In this document: one piece after another, positions 9,801 to 17,753 of the stretch
How the letters are laid out: every line of letters starts with the position of its first letter
How positions within the stretch are numbered: position 1 is the first letter of the stretch
NCBI GenBank assembly: GCA_023251755.1
Contig: JAHEYF010000043.1
Span: 1-36,021, forward strand
Source of the DNA: Bacteroidota bacterium
GTDB taxonomy: Bacteria; Bacteroidota; Bacteroidia; B-17B0; Aurantibacillaceae
DNA length: 36,021 bases
Direction: 5' to 3'
Made by a program: the position numbers and the translations under genes
The notes under the pieces: generated by a model
What the model was told of the DNA's origin: nothing
The model's input: only the letters and a program-made list of their open reading frames with translations
Databases searched by the model: none

Positions 9801-11859
9801 CTATTACGGAGATATAATAGGTTCCCTGTGGCACATTCATTAAAGTATCGTTGTTGGAAACAAGAGTATGGTTAATGTCGGTCCAAGAATAAGTATAAGT
9901 TGGGGTCCCTCCGCTGACCGAAACCATTGCCATTGTAGTGGATGAACAGGGGAAGCTGCTCGATAAAGTTAAATTCAGAGGGTTGTTATTGCAAGTCTTA
10001 CCAGGCATGACAGTTACAAAACCTTTACCTCCAATGATTAAATCAAAAGTAACCGGATTGAGTCGGATATCGTACACATCACTAAGTGTAGGGATTTCCG
10101 GTCCAGGTAAAAACGTATTGCCATTAAAAGTAAAAGTATGCACTTTGCTTTGACCCCCAACGTAAATTTCATCACATTCATTCACTGCAATACCTTCATT
10201 TAACTTGTACCTGCCACCCACATAAGAAGGGTCGACGATGATGGATCCTAGTAATGTACCTGTTGCTTTATCCCAGGCTTTTAATGTTTGTCCATCGAAG
10301 CCATATAAATAATTGTTATTTACTTCAAGGCAATTCATTCTTACAGTCATTGCGTTAGCAATAAAAACCACCTCACCCAATTTAGGAAAACCGGAGTGCA
10401 CATTCCATCCTACAGGGGGAGAATAATTATTTGAGGCCAAACTTTTGAATAGCTGACCATCATAAGCACCCTGAAAACTGGATAGGATTGCGTAAAAATC
10501 ACCATTCTCATCCATTGCTACAGATCCAATATCATTGTATGTCCAGGTATTTGTATTGAAATTTGTGGACACACTGCTCACTAAATTAGTATCAGAAAAA
10601 GATTGCATATTTTGTGAGCTAAAAACATTTCCTCCGAAGCCAATTAATTTACCTGTGCAGGGATTATATTTAGTCGACCAAATCTCCCTGTTGCCTGCAA
10701 GATATGGAGAAGTTACAATCTCTATACCTGCTGTGCTGATTTTTTTCATTCTTGTACCAGATGCATTATCGGATCCTTCACCAATAAAAACTGACCCGGA
10801 TTTAGGTATCACTTCAAATTGAGAATAGTAAGGAGACCACGATGATTGCAAAGTGAAAGTCCATAAAAACGCCCCGGTTGGCGAATACTTGGATAAAGCA
10901 CCAACACCTGCAACATATACATTCCCCGAAAAATCATAATCCACATTGAATACATTTGAATTCGGAATAAGTTGAGGTGAGGTAGTCCATGGATCAATAA
11001 CAATTGTTTCAGTAAGCTGATTTAAGACGGTATCATTGCTGCTCAATTGAAAAGATACTGTTTTATCTTTCAGAATAAAACATGATTTAAGGGATGAATG
11101 CTTATTGGAATAATAGCTATCAGGTGCATGATCTGTTATTTCACCTGCATCGGTTTCGATTAGCATGTTTCCTTCTTTATCTGTTTTGAGCTTTTTAATA
11201 TCGCCACTGTAAAGCATTTTTATTTTCGATATATCGGCTCCAGGGCGAAGGATGAGGTTATATTTTATTCCGGATTTGTCTTTTGGGATGAGGTATTCCA
11301 CATCAATGTTGGGGTAAATGTTTTTATAGGTGATTTTTTTATAAGCTTTTGCTTCAATGCCTGGCTTACCGCTATATGTATAATAACCTTCCTGCGGGTT
11401 GCTGGTTTCGACTACTACATCGGGATTACATCCTTTCCAATGCATATAAACCATGATAACTTCAGGTTTTCTCTGGGCCCGGTTTTCCCTTTCTTCTTCC
11501 TCCCTTTCCTCCGAATGAGATGACAAACCCTGATGCCTCTTTTCATTTTCTCTTTCGTTTTCTTCCTCACGTTTTTCCATGCTGTATACCAGGCCATCGG
11601 GCATTAAAAAAATCTTTGTTCCATTGTCAAAACAAAAATTAATTCTTTTGCCATGTTTGAATTGATTATTGAACTGCCCAAGATTTTCAATAAATACATT
11701 TGTCTTAAAAGGATCGGTAAACAAATGTGTTTTATTGAACCGCGGTACCTGGAAATTACCTGTTCCGTTTTCGTGTGATTGGACTTGACAGTTAAAGTCA
11801 AGACCATACAAAAAACTTATAACGAAAATTAGCGACCTCATATTTATCTTGTAATTCAT
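6892..11859 (-). CDS. large secreted SprB-repeat/PKD protein with type B T9SS (gliding-associated C-terminal) domain
   Basis: The 1655-residue protein starts with a signal peptide (hydrophobic stretch about 8-20; a start at Met7 is equally possible). Residues about 52-290 resemble the DUF7948 domain (VFIENLGQFNNQ, DVEYLIPKD, ETIVIDPW). A beta-propeller-like region follows (about 295-620), then SprB-type repeats (about 625-1090) with recurring GGxxxYxYxWS and SGxYxVxVxDxxxC words, then Cys-containing Ig-like modules, then two PKD domains (about 1390-1560; FWQFGDGTSSS and WNWLFGDP). The last 93 residues, from FVLYVPNAFTPNDDNNNELF through FDRWGNLIF to the end, are the CHU_C type B sorting domain used by T9SS. 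The product is therefore expected on the surface or released. Its ligand is unknown. A 38-residue Glu/Arg-rich tract interrupts the DUF7948 region. It runs convergently with the RDD gene. Confidence 0.93.
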   Translation of the reverse strand: MNYKINMRSLIFVISFLYGLDFNCQVQSHENGTGNFQVPRFNKTHLFTDPFKTNVFIENLGQFNNQFKHGKRINFCFDNGTKIFLMPDGLVYSMEKREEENERENEKRHQGLSSHSEEREEEERENRAQRKPEVIMVYMHWKGCNPDVVVETSNPQEGYYTYSGKPGIEAKAYKKITYKNIYPNIDVEYLIPKDKSGIKYNLILRPGADISKIKMLYSGDIKKLKTDKEGNMLIETDAGEITDHAPDSYYSNKHSSLKSCFILKDKTVSFQLSSNDTVLNQLTETIVIDPWTTSPQLIPNSNVFNVDYDFSGNVYVAGVGALSKYSPTGAFLWTFTLQSSWSPYYSQFEVIPKSGSVFIGEGSDNASGTRMKKISTAGIEIVTSPYLAGNREIWSTKYNPCTGKLIGFGGNVFSSQNMQSFSDTNLVSSVSTNFNTNTWTYNDIGSVAMDENGDFYAILSSFQGAYDGQLFKSLASNNYSPPVGWNVHSGFPKLGEVVFIANAMTVRMNCLEVNNNYLYGFDGQTLKAWDKATGTLLGSIIVDPSYVGGRYKLNEGIAVNECDEIYVGGQSKVHTFTFNGNTFLPGPEIPTLSDVYDIRLNPVTFDLIIGGKGFVTVMPGKTCNNNPLNLTLSSSFPCSSTTMAMVSVSGGTPTYTYSWTDINHTLVSNNDTLMNVPQGTYYISVIDNSCIPKIQRDTVTIYGGIQKSISIAQPLNCYGDSNGVAAVQLNGLPSTASLSYLWSNNQHAAINSSLSAGWAHVTITINNPDCIIHDSIYINQPPDLILSTTHTNKKCYGDTLAQITAVASGGKPGYSFILRNVITSAVLQQNNTGIFNNLPGGNFEVVLTDSNNCKRTASLHILEPPKLIVDSLLKKNSICSGSLGEIKVYVSGGTGPYTYNWSNGNTNDHIDHLASGAYSVIITDSNFCSIDSVINIIGTPQLIAAVTADSVRCFGNSDGSLTVNVSGGSPPYLYSVNGAGFQAAQVFNGLQSGAYTVIVKDNNACLDTASSIVLSPTQLTLSIVTTADTCNKSNGSTAVTANGGTAGYTYDWLHNHATTNSLTNLTSGTYTMVVSDANSCVDTITGSVGNIKGPQINLNGPFVICEGDTAILTCSFLTAGTLPYSYHWSPGNSNTTSLTVVPAAGYNNYMLTLTDKNGCSSVDSTSVTVNSLPVVTAASTAFCSGDSGNLFGSGALTYVWNPAMGLSNPSIANPTVMLNSSITYTLTGINANGCIDTAIVTATVYALPLVTVNSDTICAGSQTVVLTAHGASTYSWNNSSSLSNNTGASVIASPSVSTTYSVTGTDTNGCSRTAVSIVKINPLPDVQANAVALCKGSSDTLHVSGASTYTWVPATGLSNPNSANPVMINLNATFTYTVTGTDSNGCKDTAIVQVTVNPLPAISITPSAASGCAPLCVNFSNTSNAQASCFWQFGDGTSSSSCAPQNCYQTQGTYHPSLTLTDMNGCVSTASIPVNVYPLPHANFNAIPLVTTILDPHIEFTNTSSGAVSWNWLFGDPKNSHSVIQHPGFTYLDTGSYQVSLSVVSSYGCVDTIVQTIRIEDDFVLYVPNAFTPNDDNNNELFFAKGTGIKQFTMDIFDRWGNLIFTSNNINQGWNGTMYGKGKEICQEDVYVWMIEAKGSTGSVKKLTGRLSLIK

Positions 11860-12418
11860 TTTTATATTCCTTTTTTGTTTGTTTACATTTTTTCAGGTAA
11901 ATAACTCTGATTTTGTAGTAGATTAACCATTCATGGAATCAGACACTGATCCTCTATCTCAGCATATCTAACCGAAGCATGATAATCAATACCTGGTTCA
12001 GAAAATTCTTTTTCCGCCTTATCAAAAATGGGACTTAGGTGTTCGGCTTCATTACTTCTATAAGGACTTTGGCCATACCACATGTTGGCAAATTCTTCTG
12101 TAATGGAAATGATAAGTACTCTCATAAATTATTGTTTTACTGTATTTACCATCTTGTGAGATTAGACTTACTTTAAATTCAATTGGTTGCTGTTGTTAAT
12201 AGAGGCCATTTTTTAATCGTATTCAGGTTTATTTGTTGAGGTTAGGGTTTAATTCCTGATGTGTTTTTATACCTGCTCTATATTGTATTTATGTGCTATG
12301 AAATACTCAGCCTTTAATGCGAACGCGAATTCCGGGAACAATTAACAATTGCTGATGTGGGTCATAATAAATATCAAATGGAATAGGCTTCTATAGGAAT
12401 TATTAACAGTTGAACGTA
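11860..12418. other. 559-base intergenic region between the two secreted-protein genes
   Basis: Both flanking genes are on the minus strand. The region is AT-rich and contains one modest open frame (11931-12125, minus). In 12126-12418 I find no gene, no tRNA-like cloverleaf, no strong hairpin followed by a T-run and no clear promoter box, although termination of the M43 gene and initiation of the 1655-residue gene must take place here. Confidence 0.5.
11931..12125 (-). CDS. possible small protein, unrecognised
   Basis: This 64-codon frame begins MRVLIISITEEFANMWYG and ends EIEDQCLIP. Amino-acid use is balanced and protein-like, with acidic residues, aromatics and a single Cys, unlike the Leu/Ser/Cys-rich shadow frames elsewhere. 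It has no signal peptide, membrane helix or familiar motif. It lies 71 bases upstream of the 1655-residue gene on the same strand. No clear ribosome-binding site or promoter supports it, so it may be chance or the remnant of a longer gene. Confidence 0.3.
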   Translation of the reverse strand: MRVLIISITEEFANMWYGQSPYRSNEAEHLSPIFDKAEKEFSEPGIDYHASVRYAEIEDQCLIP

Positions 12419-14521
12419 TTAGTCTATTACCAGTTTCCTGGTATATTTAACGCCCTTTGCCTGTATGCATACAAAATAAATGCCCTTCAGAAGGCCTTGG
12501 GAATTGTTAATGGTATAACGATAGCTTCCTTTCGTATGGCTTGTATTTAAAGGTGTTTCAACTACCCGCCCCAATACATCCACCAAGTTTATGCTAACCT
12601 GCCCGTTCCCATCGAGTTCAAACTGCAGCTCAGCCTTTCCCTGAGTGGGATTCGGAAACAGTACCAGGTTCATCTGACCTTCTGTATTGGCTGAAATGCC
12701 ATTTGCACTTTGAATATTAATATCATCAATAAAAATATTGCTTGCTCCGCCAAGAGTGTCGCGGGAATACTCGAATTTAAAGGCAGCATAAGTGGCTGAA
12801 GCAAAAGAACTGAGGTTGATTGTTTCCTGCCGCCAGTCAGATTGATTTTGCGGAATAAAATTAGTACTTGTACTGTTACTTGTCACAAGCACCTGCCCGG
12901 TTTTGGAATAAATGTTTGTCCATGTTTCCCCACAATCGACAGTAGCATATACCTTTAGGGTATTTACATGATGGGTATTGCTATCTGCTGTTGCTACTTT
13001 AAAGGTGAGCACAGGTGAAGCAGTCGTTGATAGATTTATCGAGGGACTTATCATGGAAGTTACATTTAAGCGGTAATTAATTTTATAATCGATTTTAGCA
13101 GAATAGAGCCCTGTATAAGCTGCATCTGCTGATCGCTTCCAGTATACAGAACCCGTAGAGCTATTAAGTGTCCAGTCGATATTGGGAAGTGTATCTGTTT
13201 CAAAACCTTCCGTCCAGCTGCCCTGATAGCTGGCGGTATTACCTGTAACAGAGATATAGGCAGTTTTTACAATCGGTGCAGAAGATCCGGCTGCTGAAGC
13301 TGAAGAATAGGTAATGGAATAAGTTCCGGGATTGGTATAAGTTACAATAGGAGATTGACTATTGGAGCTTGAAGGATTTCCACCCTGAAAGGACCAGTTG
13401 TAACTTGTTGGAATGCCGTTCCAGCTTGCATCAAAAAAGTGAACAGGACTTCCGACACAGGTCTGTTGCCGGTCGGCATAAAAATCGGCTATGGGGACAC
13501 AAGCAGGAGATGGATTGATTACTCCTGTAGCCGTAAGGTTATTAACCGTCCAGAGGTTCTTACGGGTCAGGGTATTATCCTGAAGAACATATTGCATCAG
13601 GATTGCCTGCTCATGTGTAAACATATTGGAACAATAGGAATAATCCATGTAGTTTTGAAAATTTTCAGATACTCCTGCCTGACAAAGCTGATATTGAGAA
13701 GGGTCGAGTGGATCGGGGCATACTTTAAACCCTGCTGTGGGTGGTGTATCGTTAATGTGATCATCGCCGGCACAACTTGTTCCCACATTATTATTATCTC
13801 CCCAGGTGTGGCTCAAACCCAGCCAGTGGCCCACTTCATGCCCCAGTCCCCGCGAACACAAATTACTGCCGGTACCAATTGAACCTATAAAATTATGTAA
13901 CATTACAATGACATCCCAATTTTTCACACCCAAGACGGATGCCCAATATGGATTAATAGCGTAACCGGCAATACCACTATTGCCATTTACCTTAATCGTT
14001 TTTACCACATAAATATTCAGGTACCTTGATCGGTCCCATGTATGAGTATAAGGATCATTCGTACTATCCATGCGCCAATCTGAATTTGTATCGTAATAAT
14101 GTATAATCCCATTGGTGCAGTTTCCTGCGGGGTCTTTCGTGGCCAGTTCAAAATGTATCCCTGTTGAATCCGCAATATGTTTAAATGCAGGAATAATGTT
14201 AACCGTATCTGGATTCTGGAGGGCATAATCTCTGTTCAGTATACGCACAGCATCCCTTACCTGGTTGTCCGAAATATTTTCCGGTCCGCCCTGGTGGAGA
14301 ATATGAAATACACAGGGAATTGTATAAACCGTTCCGGCAGCTGTTTTTTGAGAAGCTCCCTGCGTACCGTGCAGGTTTTTTTTGAATTTTAATTCAGGAT
14401 GAATTTTATATACCTGTTCCATTACCAGGTCGGTTCCACAGGGTAAATCCTGTGCTATTACCGGCTTTGCAAATGCAAAAGCTAAAGCGGACAATAGTCG
14501 AAAATAGTTGAGGTGGTTCAT
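12419..14521 (-). CDS. secreted M43-family zinc metalloprotease (cytophagalysin/pappalysin type) with T9SS type A domain
   Basis: From Met at 14521 the protein has 700 residues. Residues 1-23 are a signal peptide (MNHLNYFRLL, then an Ala-rich core, cut near VIA-QD). The metalloprotease domain spans about 60-320: HEVGHWLGLSH supplies zinc ligands His228, His232 and His238 and catalytic Glu229, and NYMDYSYC supplies the Met-turn Met292. A PKD-like domain (about 345-430; NWSFQGGNPSSS) follows, then a beta-sandwich ending FIDDINIQS. The last 80 residues (LFPNPTQGKAELQ through GIYFVCIQAKG to KLVID) are the type A T9SS sorting domain. A longer frame from a TTG at 14596 exists, but that TTG lies in a possible TTAATTTG minus-7 box and the extension would spoil the signal peptide. 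Substrates are unknown; nutrient or surface proteolysis is likely. It is divergent from the 504-residue gene. Confidence 0.94.
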   Translation of the reverse strand: MNHLNYFRLLSALAFAFAKPVIAQDLPCGTDLVMEQVYKIHPELKFKKNLHGTQGASQKTAAGTVYTIPCVFHILHQGGPENISDNQVRDAVRILNRDYALQNPDTVNIIPAFKHIADSTGIHFELATKDPAGNCTNGIIHYYDTNSDWRMDSTNDPYTHTWDRSRYLNIYVVKTIKVNGNSGIAGYAINPYWASVLGVKNWDVIVMLHNFIGSIGTGSNLCSRGLGHEVGHWLGLSHTWGDNNNVGTSCAGDDHINDTPPTAGFKVCPDPLDPSQYQLCQAGVSENFQNYMDYSYCSNMFTHEQAILMQYVLQDNTLTRKNLWTVNNLTATGVINPSPACVPIADFYADRQQTCVGSPVHFFDASWNGIPTSYNWSFQGGNPSSSNSQSPIVTYTNPGTYSITYSSASAAGSSAPIVKTAYISVTGNTASYQGSWTEGFETDTLPNIDWTLNSSTGSVYWKRSADAAYTGLYSAKIDYKINYRLNVTSMISPSINLSTTASPVLTFKVATADSNTHHVNTLKVYATVDCGETWTNIYSKTGQVLVTSNSTSTNFIPQNQSDWRQETINLSSFASATYAAFKFEYSRDTLGGASNIFIDDINIQSANGISANTEGQMNLVLFPNPTQGKAELQFELDGNGQVSINLVDVLGRVVETPLNTSHTKGSYRYTINNSQGLLKGIYFVCIQAKGVKYTRKLVID

Positions 14522-14693
14522 GGTGAATAATGATTTAAATGTGCATGATTGTTTTATTATCAGGGGCAAGATCAAGAATGATCTTACGCGGAGCAAATTA
14601 AAATCGGCGAAAAATTGTTTTAATGAGCTGCTTTTTTGATAGCGATGAATTAACCTAAATAATTTACCTTGTATCTAAATAATATATAACTCA
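14522..14693. promoter_or_regulatory. divergent promoter region between M43 protease and 504-residue protein genes
   Basis: This 172-base AT-rich gap must contain promoters for both genes. On the minus strand TTAATTTG, about 75 bases before the protease ATG, resembles TAnnTTTG with one mismatch but lacks a clear TTG upstream. No good box was seen for the plus-strand gene, whose ATG follows an AT-rich run. Confidence 0.35.
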
Positions 14694-16208
14694 ATGAATA
14701 AATCTTCTGATGATCTTTTTGATCTGATAAAATCGATGAGTGCCGCAGAGAAGAGGCACTTCAAGTTATTTGGAATCAATATGCAATTTGGAAAAGACAG
14801 TAAAAATTACCTTCATTTATTTGATGCGATCAATAATCAACAACACTACGATGAGGAACTTCTGAAGCGAAAATTGAATAAAATAATCAGGGCAGGTCAT
14901 TTTAGCAATGCTAAAAATTATCTTGTTGAGGCACTTTTAAATGGCCTGAATGATTATTATTCAGGGGTAAGTGTTGTATCACAAATTGAAACGTTGATAC
15001 AAAAAGCAAGGATACTGAAGGATAAAACCATGTTGAATATGTCATTAAAATTTTTGAAGAGGGCGGAAAAACTGGCCATTGAATACGATGAATATTATCA
15101 CCTGTTACAGATTAATGACATTAAAGTCAAAATCACCGTCATGCAGGAAGAGGGTGATAAAGACGGTCAGGCCTTAACTAAATTATTAACAGATGAACAA
15201 CATTATTTGCAACAAATTAAGCAGTATTTTGAATACAGGAACAGGGTTGTTCAATTAAAACAGTTGGAGAGTCTAAATCCCGCTGACCAGAAAAAATACC
15301 TGGATGAAAACTTTGAAGACATTTTCAATCCCTCCCTTTTATCTGTACCTTATCATCAATTAAGTTACCCTTCTTTCCGTAACTACAATTTTCTTCATTG
15401 CTATAAGGCGGTTATTCTTAAAGAGCAAAAAAAAGCCATACAGAGTATATTATTGTCTATTTCTGTACTTGAATCCGAAAAGAGCAAACTAGAAGAAAGG
15501 GCGGAGTTCTACCTGAACTGTCTTCTTTCTATATTGATCCTGGAGTTCAAACCGGATGAAAAAATCTTTAAAAAGGCAAATGATTTTTATTTATCACTCA
15601 GTGATAAAAGGCGAACCAGACTCGTAACAAGCACTTTTATCAGAGTACTTGTCACCTATTCAAGCTTATTAAACCGCACACAAAAATACCAACAGGCTTT
15701 AAAAGTAATCTCGGGCATCAGTGAAAATGAAATTATTCAGAAAAATGGTTTCGACACCAAACTTGTTTACTGGAACCTTGTTGCAGTTAGCCACTTGATG
15801 CTTGGTAATTTTAAGGAATCCATGAAATTCTTTAACAAAATAATCAACCTGAAAACATTGCACAGACTTGAACTTCAAGGGAAAGCCCGTTGCCTTTCCC
15901 TTTTGATCCATTATGAACTGGGGAATTTTGAGTCACTGCCTTATCTCACAAAATCAGCAAAAAGTTTTTTAAGTAAGCATGGTTTATATTTTGATTTCGA
16001 AAAAGCAATTATCAGCTTCTTTGAAAAAGCAAATAAGTTTGCCCCTGATCAAAGTGCGGAACAGCTGGCATTCATCCGTTTTAAAAACGAGCTCGCTGCT
16101 GCTAAGTTAGAAGCGGGTAGCGTATGGTTATTTGGGGATTTTAATTTTACGAATTGGGCACAAAGCAAAATTCAAAACGGTGATCTGCTGAAAAAGAAAA
16201 AATTATAA
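14694..16208 (+). CDS. unrecognised 504-residue helical protein of a Bacteroidota-type family
   Basis: I do not recognise a named domain. The start, MNKSSDDLFDLIKSMSAAEK followed by RHFKLFG, and the later KNYLHLFDAI and FSNAKNYLVEALLNGL resemble a widespread family of uncharacterised Bacteroidota proteins that begin with a short helical segment. The body is rich in Leu, Lys, Glu and Tyr and looks wholly alpha-helical, with tetratricopeptide-like spacing around residues 110-170 and 330-440 (YQQALKVISGISENEI; LGNFKESMKFFNKIINL). There is no signal peptide or membrane helix, so it is predicted cytoplasmic. It is transcribed divergently from the M43 protease, which may hint at co-regulation but proves nothing. 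Function unknown; a TPR-like scaffold or regulator is the most neutral guess. Confidence 0.85.
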   Translation: MNKSSDDLFDLIKSMSAAEKRHFKLFGINMQFGKDSKNYLHLFDAINNQQHYDEELLKRKLNKIIRAGHFSNAKNYLVEALLNGLNDYYSGVSVVSQIETLIQKARILKDKTMLNMSLKFLKRAEKLAIEYDEYYHLLQINDIKVKITVMQEEGDKDGQALTKLLTDEQHYLQQIKQYFEYRNRVVQLKQLESLNPADQKKYLDENFEDIFNPSLLSVPYHQLSYPSFRNYNFLHCYKAVILKEQKKAIQSILLSISVLESEKSKLEERAEFYLNCLLSILILEFKPDEKIFKKANDFYLSLSDKRRTRLVTSTFIRVLVTYSSLLNRTQKYQQALKVISGISENEIIQKNGFDTKLVYWNLVAVSHLMLGNFKESMKFFNKIINLKTLHRLELQGKARCLSLLIHYELGNFESLPYLTKSAKSFLSKHGLYFDFEKAIISFFEKANKFAPDQSAEQLAFIRFKNELAAAKLEAGSVWLFGDFNFTNWAQSKIQNGDLLKKKKL

Positions 16209-16288
16209 GCTAAATAAGATTCCTCTGTTTTGCTCACCCAAACATACGTTCTGACTATCTTTACTCATAGTCCTTTGTTTATTCATGC

Positions 16289-16323
16289 AACAAACCAGAT
16301 TTGTTACTTTTTTGGGTAACAAA
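16289..16323. repeat. hairpin with two alternative stems between convergent genes
   Basis: TTTGTTAC (16300-16307) and GTAACAAA (16316-16323) are perfect complements around an eight-base T-rich loop. The left arm can alternatively pair with AACAAA at 16289-16294. It lies between the ends of the 504-residue gene and the DUF58 gene and could act in 3'-end formation, although no classic T-run follows. The remainder of 16209-16418 shows nothing else I can support. Confidence 0.45.
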
Positions 16324-16418
16324 GCACTGCCATTACTCTTAAAAGGCGCCTCGTTCCTAAAAAGCAGGCTCATAAATCCGATAGTTATTGGATTAAACCT
16401 TTTAACTTAACACTTGCT

Positions 16419-17753
16419 CTAAATCATCCCTCTCGATTTTAATTCAAGGTATTTATTGATGGTGTTTACCGAAAGGTCTTCGGGCCGGGTGAGTACGGCC
16501 TGAATGCCGTATTGATTAAGCCGCTGCACCATTTGTTTTTTTTCTGAAACAAATAATTGTGCGATGGTTTGGAAATAAATTTTCTCAGTAGTGTCCGCGA
16601 CCTGCTGGCTATATTCAGCTATTTCGGTGTTTTCAAAAAACACCACCACCAGTAAATGCAGCTTGTTTAATTTTCTTAAAACAGGCAATACCCTGTCGAG
16701 GGCATAAAAACTTTCGAAGTTGGTGTATAAAAAAAGCAGACTTCTTCCTTTCACATTGTTGCGCAAGGACATGTACAGGAGTTCATAATTTGCCTCCAGG
16801 TGTTTGTCCTGCACTTTATAAAGGATTTCCAATATTTTTTTTAACTGGCCCCTGCTGCTTTCTGCTTTTAGTATGGTGCCCGTTTTATCCGAAAAAATCA
16901 ATAAGCCCGCTTTGTCTTGTTTGTGCAAGGCAACATTGGAAATAACCAGGCTGGCATTTACCGCATGGTCAAGCAGGCTTAAGCCGTTAAAGGGCATACG
17001 CATAGCGCGGCTGTTGTCGATGACCGAATAAATCTGCTGGGCCTTTTCATCTGTAAATTGATTCACCATTAAGTCGCCTTTCCTTCCGGTGGCTTTCCAG
17101 TTTATACTTCTATAATCATCGCCCCGCACATAATTTTTTATCTGCTCAAACTCATAACTGTGGCCTAAGCGCCTCATTTTTTTTATCCCCTGAAAATTAG
17201 AAATTTTAGTTACCGACATTAATTCAAAATGTTTCATTTGAATAATGGAAGGGTAAACCGGCACCACGATTTGTTGTTCCTGCGCCACTCTTCTTTCTGC
17301 AAGCCCGATAACTGTTTGCAGAAACACATTGATCTTACCAAAATGATATTCCCCTCTTATTAATGGTTTTAATACATACTGCAGTTCTTTTTTTTCATTT
17401 GGAGCAAGCTGTAGTTGCATGGAAAAATCGCGGTGTTGAAACTGCATGGGCAGCTCGTCGATAAGAGTGACTTTTAACAGAAGATTGATTTTATTTTCAA
17501 TCTCAATTTTTATATTGTTATCACTTCCCAGCGACATCAGCCGCGGGCATTTCCGGATGACAGTTATCACTTGCTTTGAACGGAACAACAATAAAATATC
17601 TGTCAACACAATTGCAAAGCCTAATACCAACAAGGTTTGTGCAATGGGCATGATAAAGGGAAGGGCAAAGCTGAAAGCAAACAGCGCTGCAATCCCTCCA
17701 AAAAGAAGAAAAAAACGGCGGGATAAATATAAATGTTTGAATACCCTGATCAC
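16419..17753 (-). CDS. DUF58 domain membrane-anchored protein
   Basis: Two hydrophobic helices at about residues 12-56 anchor the protein. The soluble part contains the DUF58 core RGDDYRSINWKATGRKGDL (about 210-228), followed by a von Willebrand A-like fold with VIDNSRAM (DxS at 246-248 in the MIDAS position, although the full MIDAS set is not obvious). Proteins of this family pair with MoxR ATPases, often in one operon, and are thought to be ATPase-remodelled partners; no reaction is established. The start is a GTG at 17753 that overlaps the MoxR stop as GTGA, which implies translational coupling. It is the last gene of the SpoIIM-DUF4129-DUF4350-MoxR-DUF58 operon. Length 444 is normal. Confidence 0.92.
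   Translation of the reverse strand: MIRVFKHLYLSRRFFLLFGGIAALFAFSFALPFIMPIAQTLLVLGFAIVLTDILLLFRSKQVITVIRKCPRLMSLGSDNNIKIEIENKINLLLKVTLIDELPMQFQHRDFSMQLQLAPNEKKELQYVLKPLIRGEYHFGKINVFLQTVIGLAERRVAQEQQIVVPVYPSIIQMKHFELMSVTKISNFQGIKKMRRLGHSYEFEQIKNYVRGDDYRSINWKATGRKGDLMVNQFTDEKAQQIYSVIDNSRAMRMPFNGLSLLDHAVNASLVISNVALHKQDKAGLLIFSDKTGTILKAESSRGQLKKILEILYKVQDKHLEANYELLYMSLRNNVKGRSLLFLYTNFESFYALDRVLPVLRKLNKLHLLVVVFFENTEIAEYSQQVADTTEKIYFQTIAQLFVSEKKQMVQRLNQYGIQAVLTRPEDLSVNTINKYLELKSRGMI

Noticed and set aside
12126-12418. Possible RNA gene or terminator downstream of the M43 gene
   Set aside because: No stable stem with a T-run and no cloverleaf could be drawn.
13439-13882. 147-codon plus-strand frame opposite the M43 protease
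   Set aside because: It is antisense to the conserved HExxH catalytic region and has Cys/Ile-rich shadow composition.
16285-16410. A 41-codon plus-strand open frame (starts MQQTRFVTFLGNKALPLLLK) between the 504-residue and DUF58 genes
   Set aside because: Its first third is the TTTGTTAC/GTAACAAA hairpin, it has no recognised domain, and it fills a convergent junction. It is more likely a by-product of an intergenic repeat than a gene.
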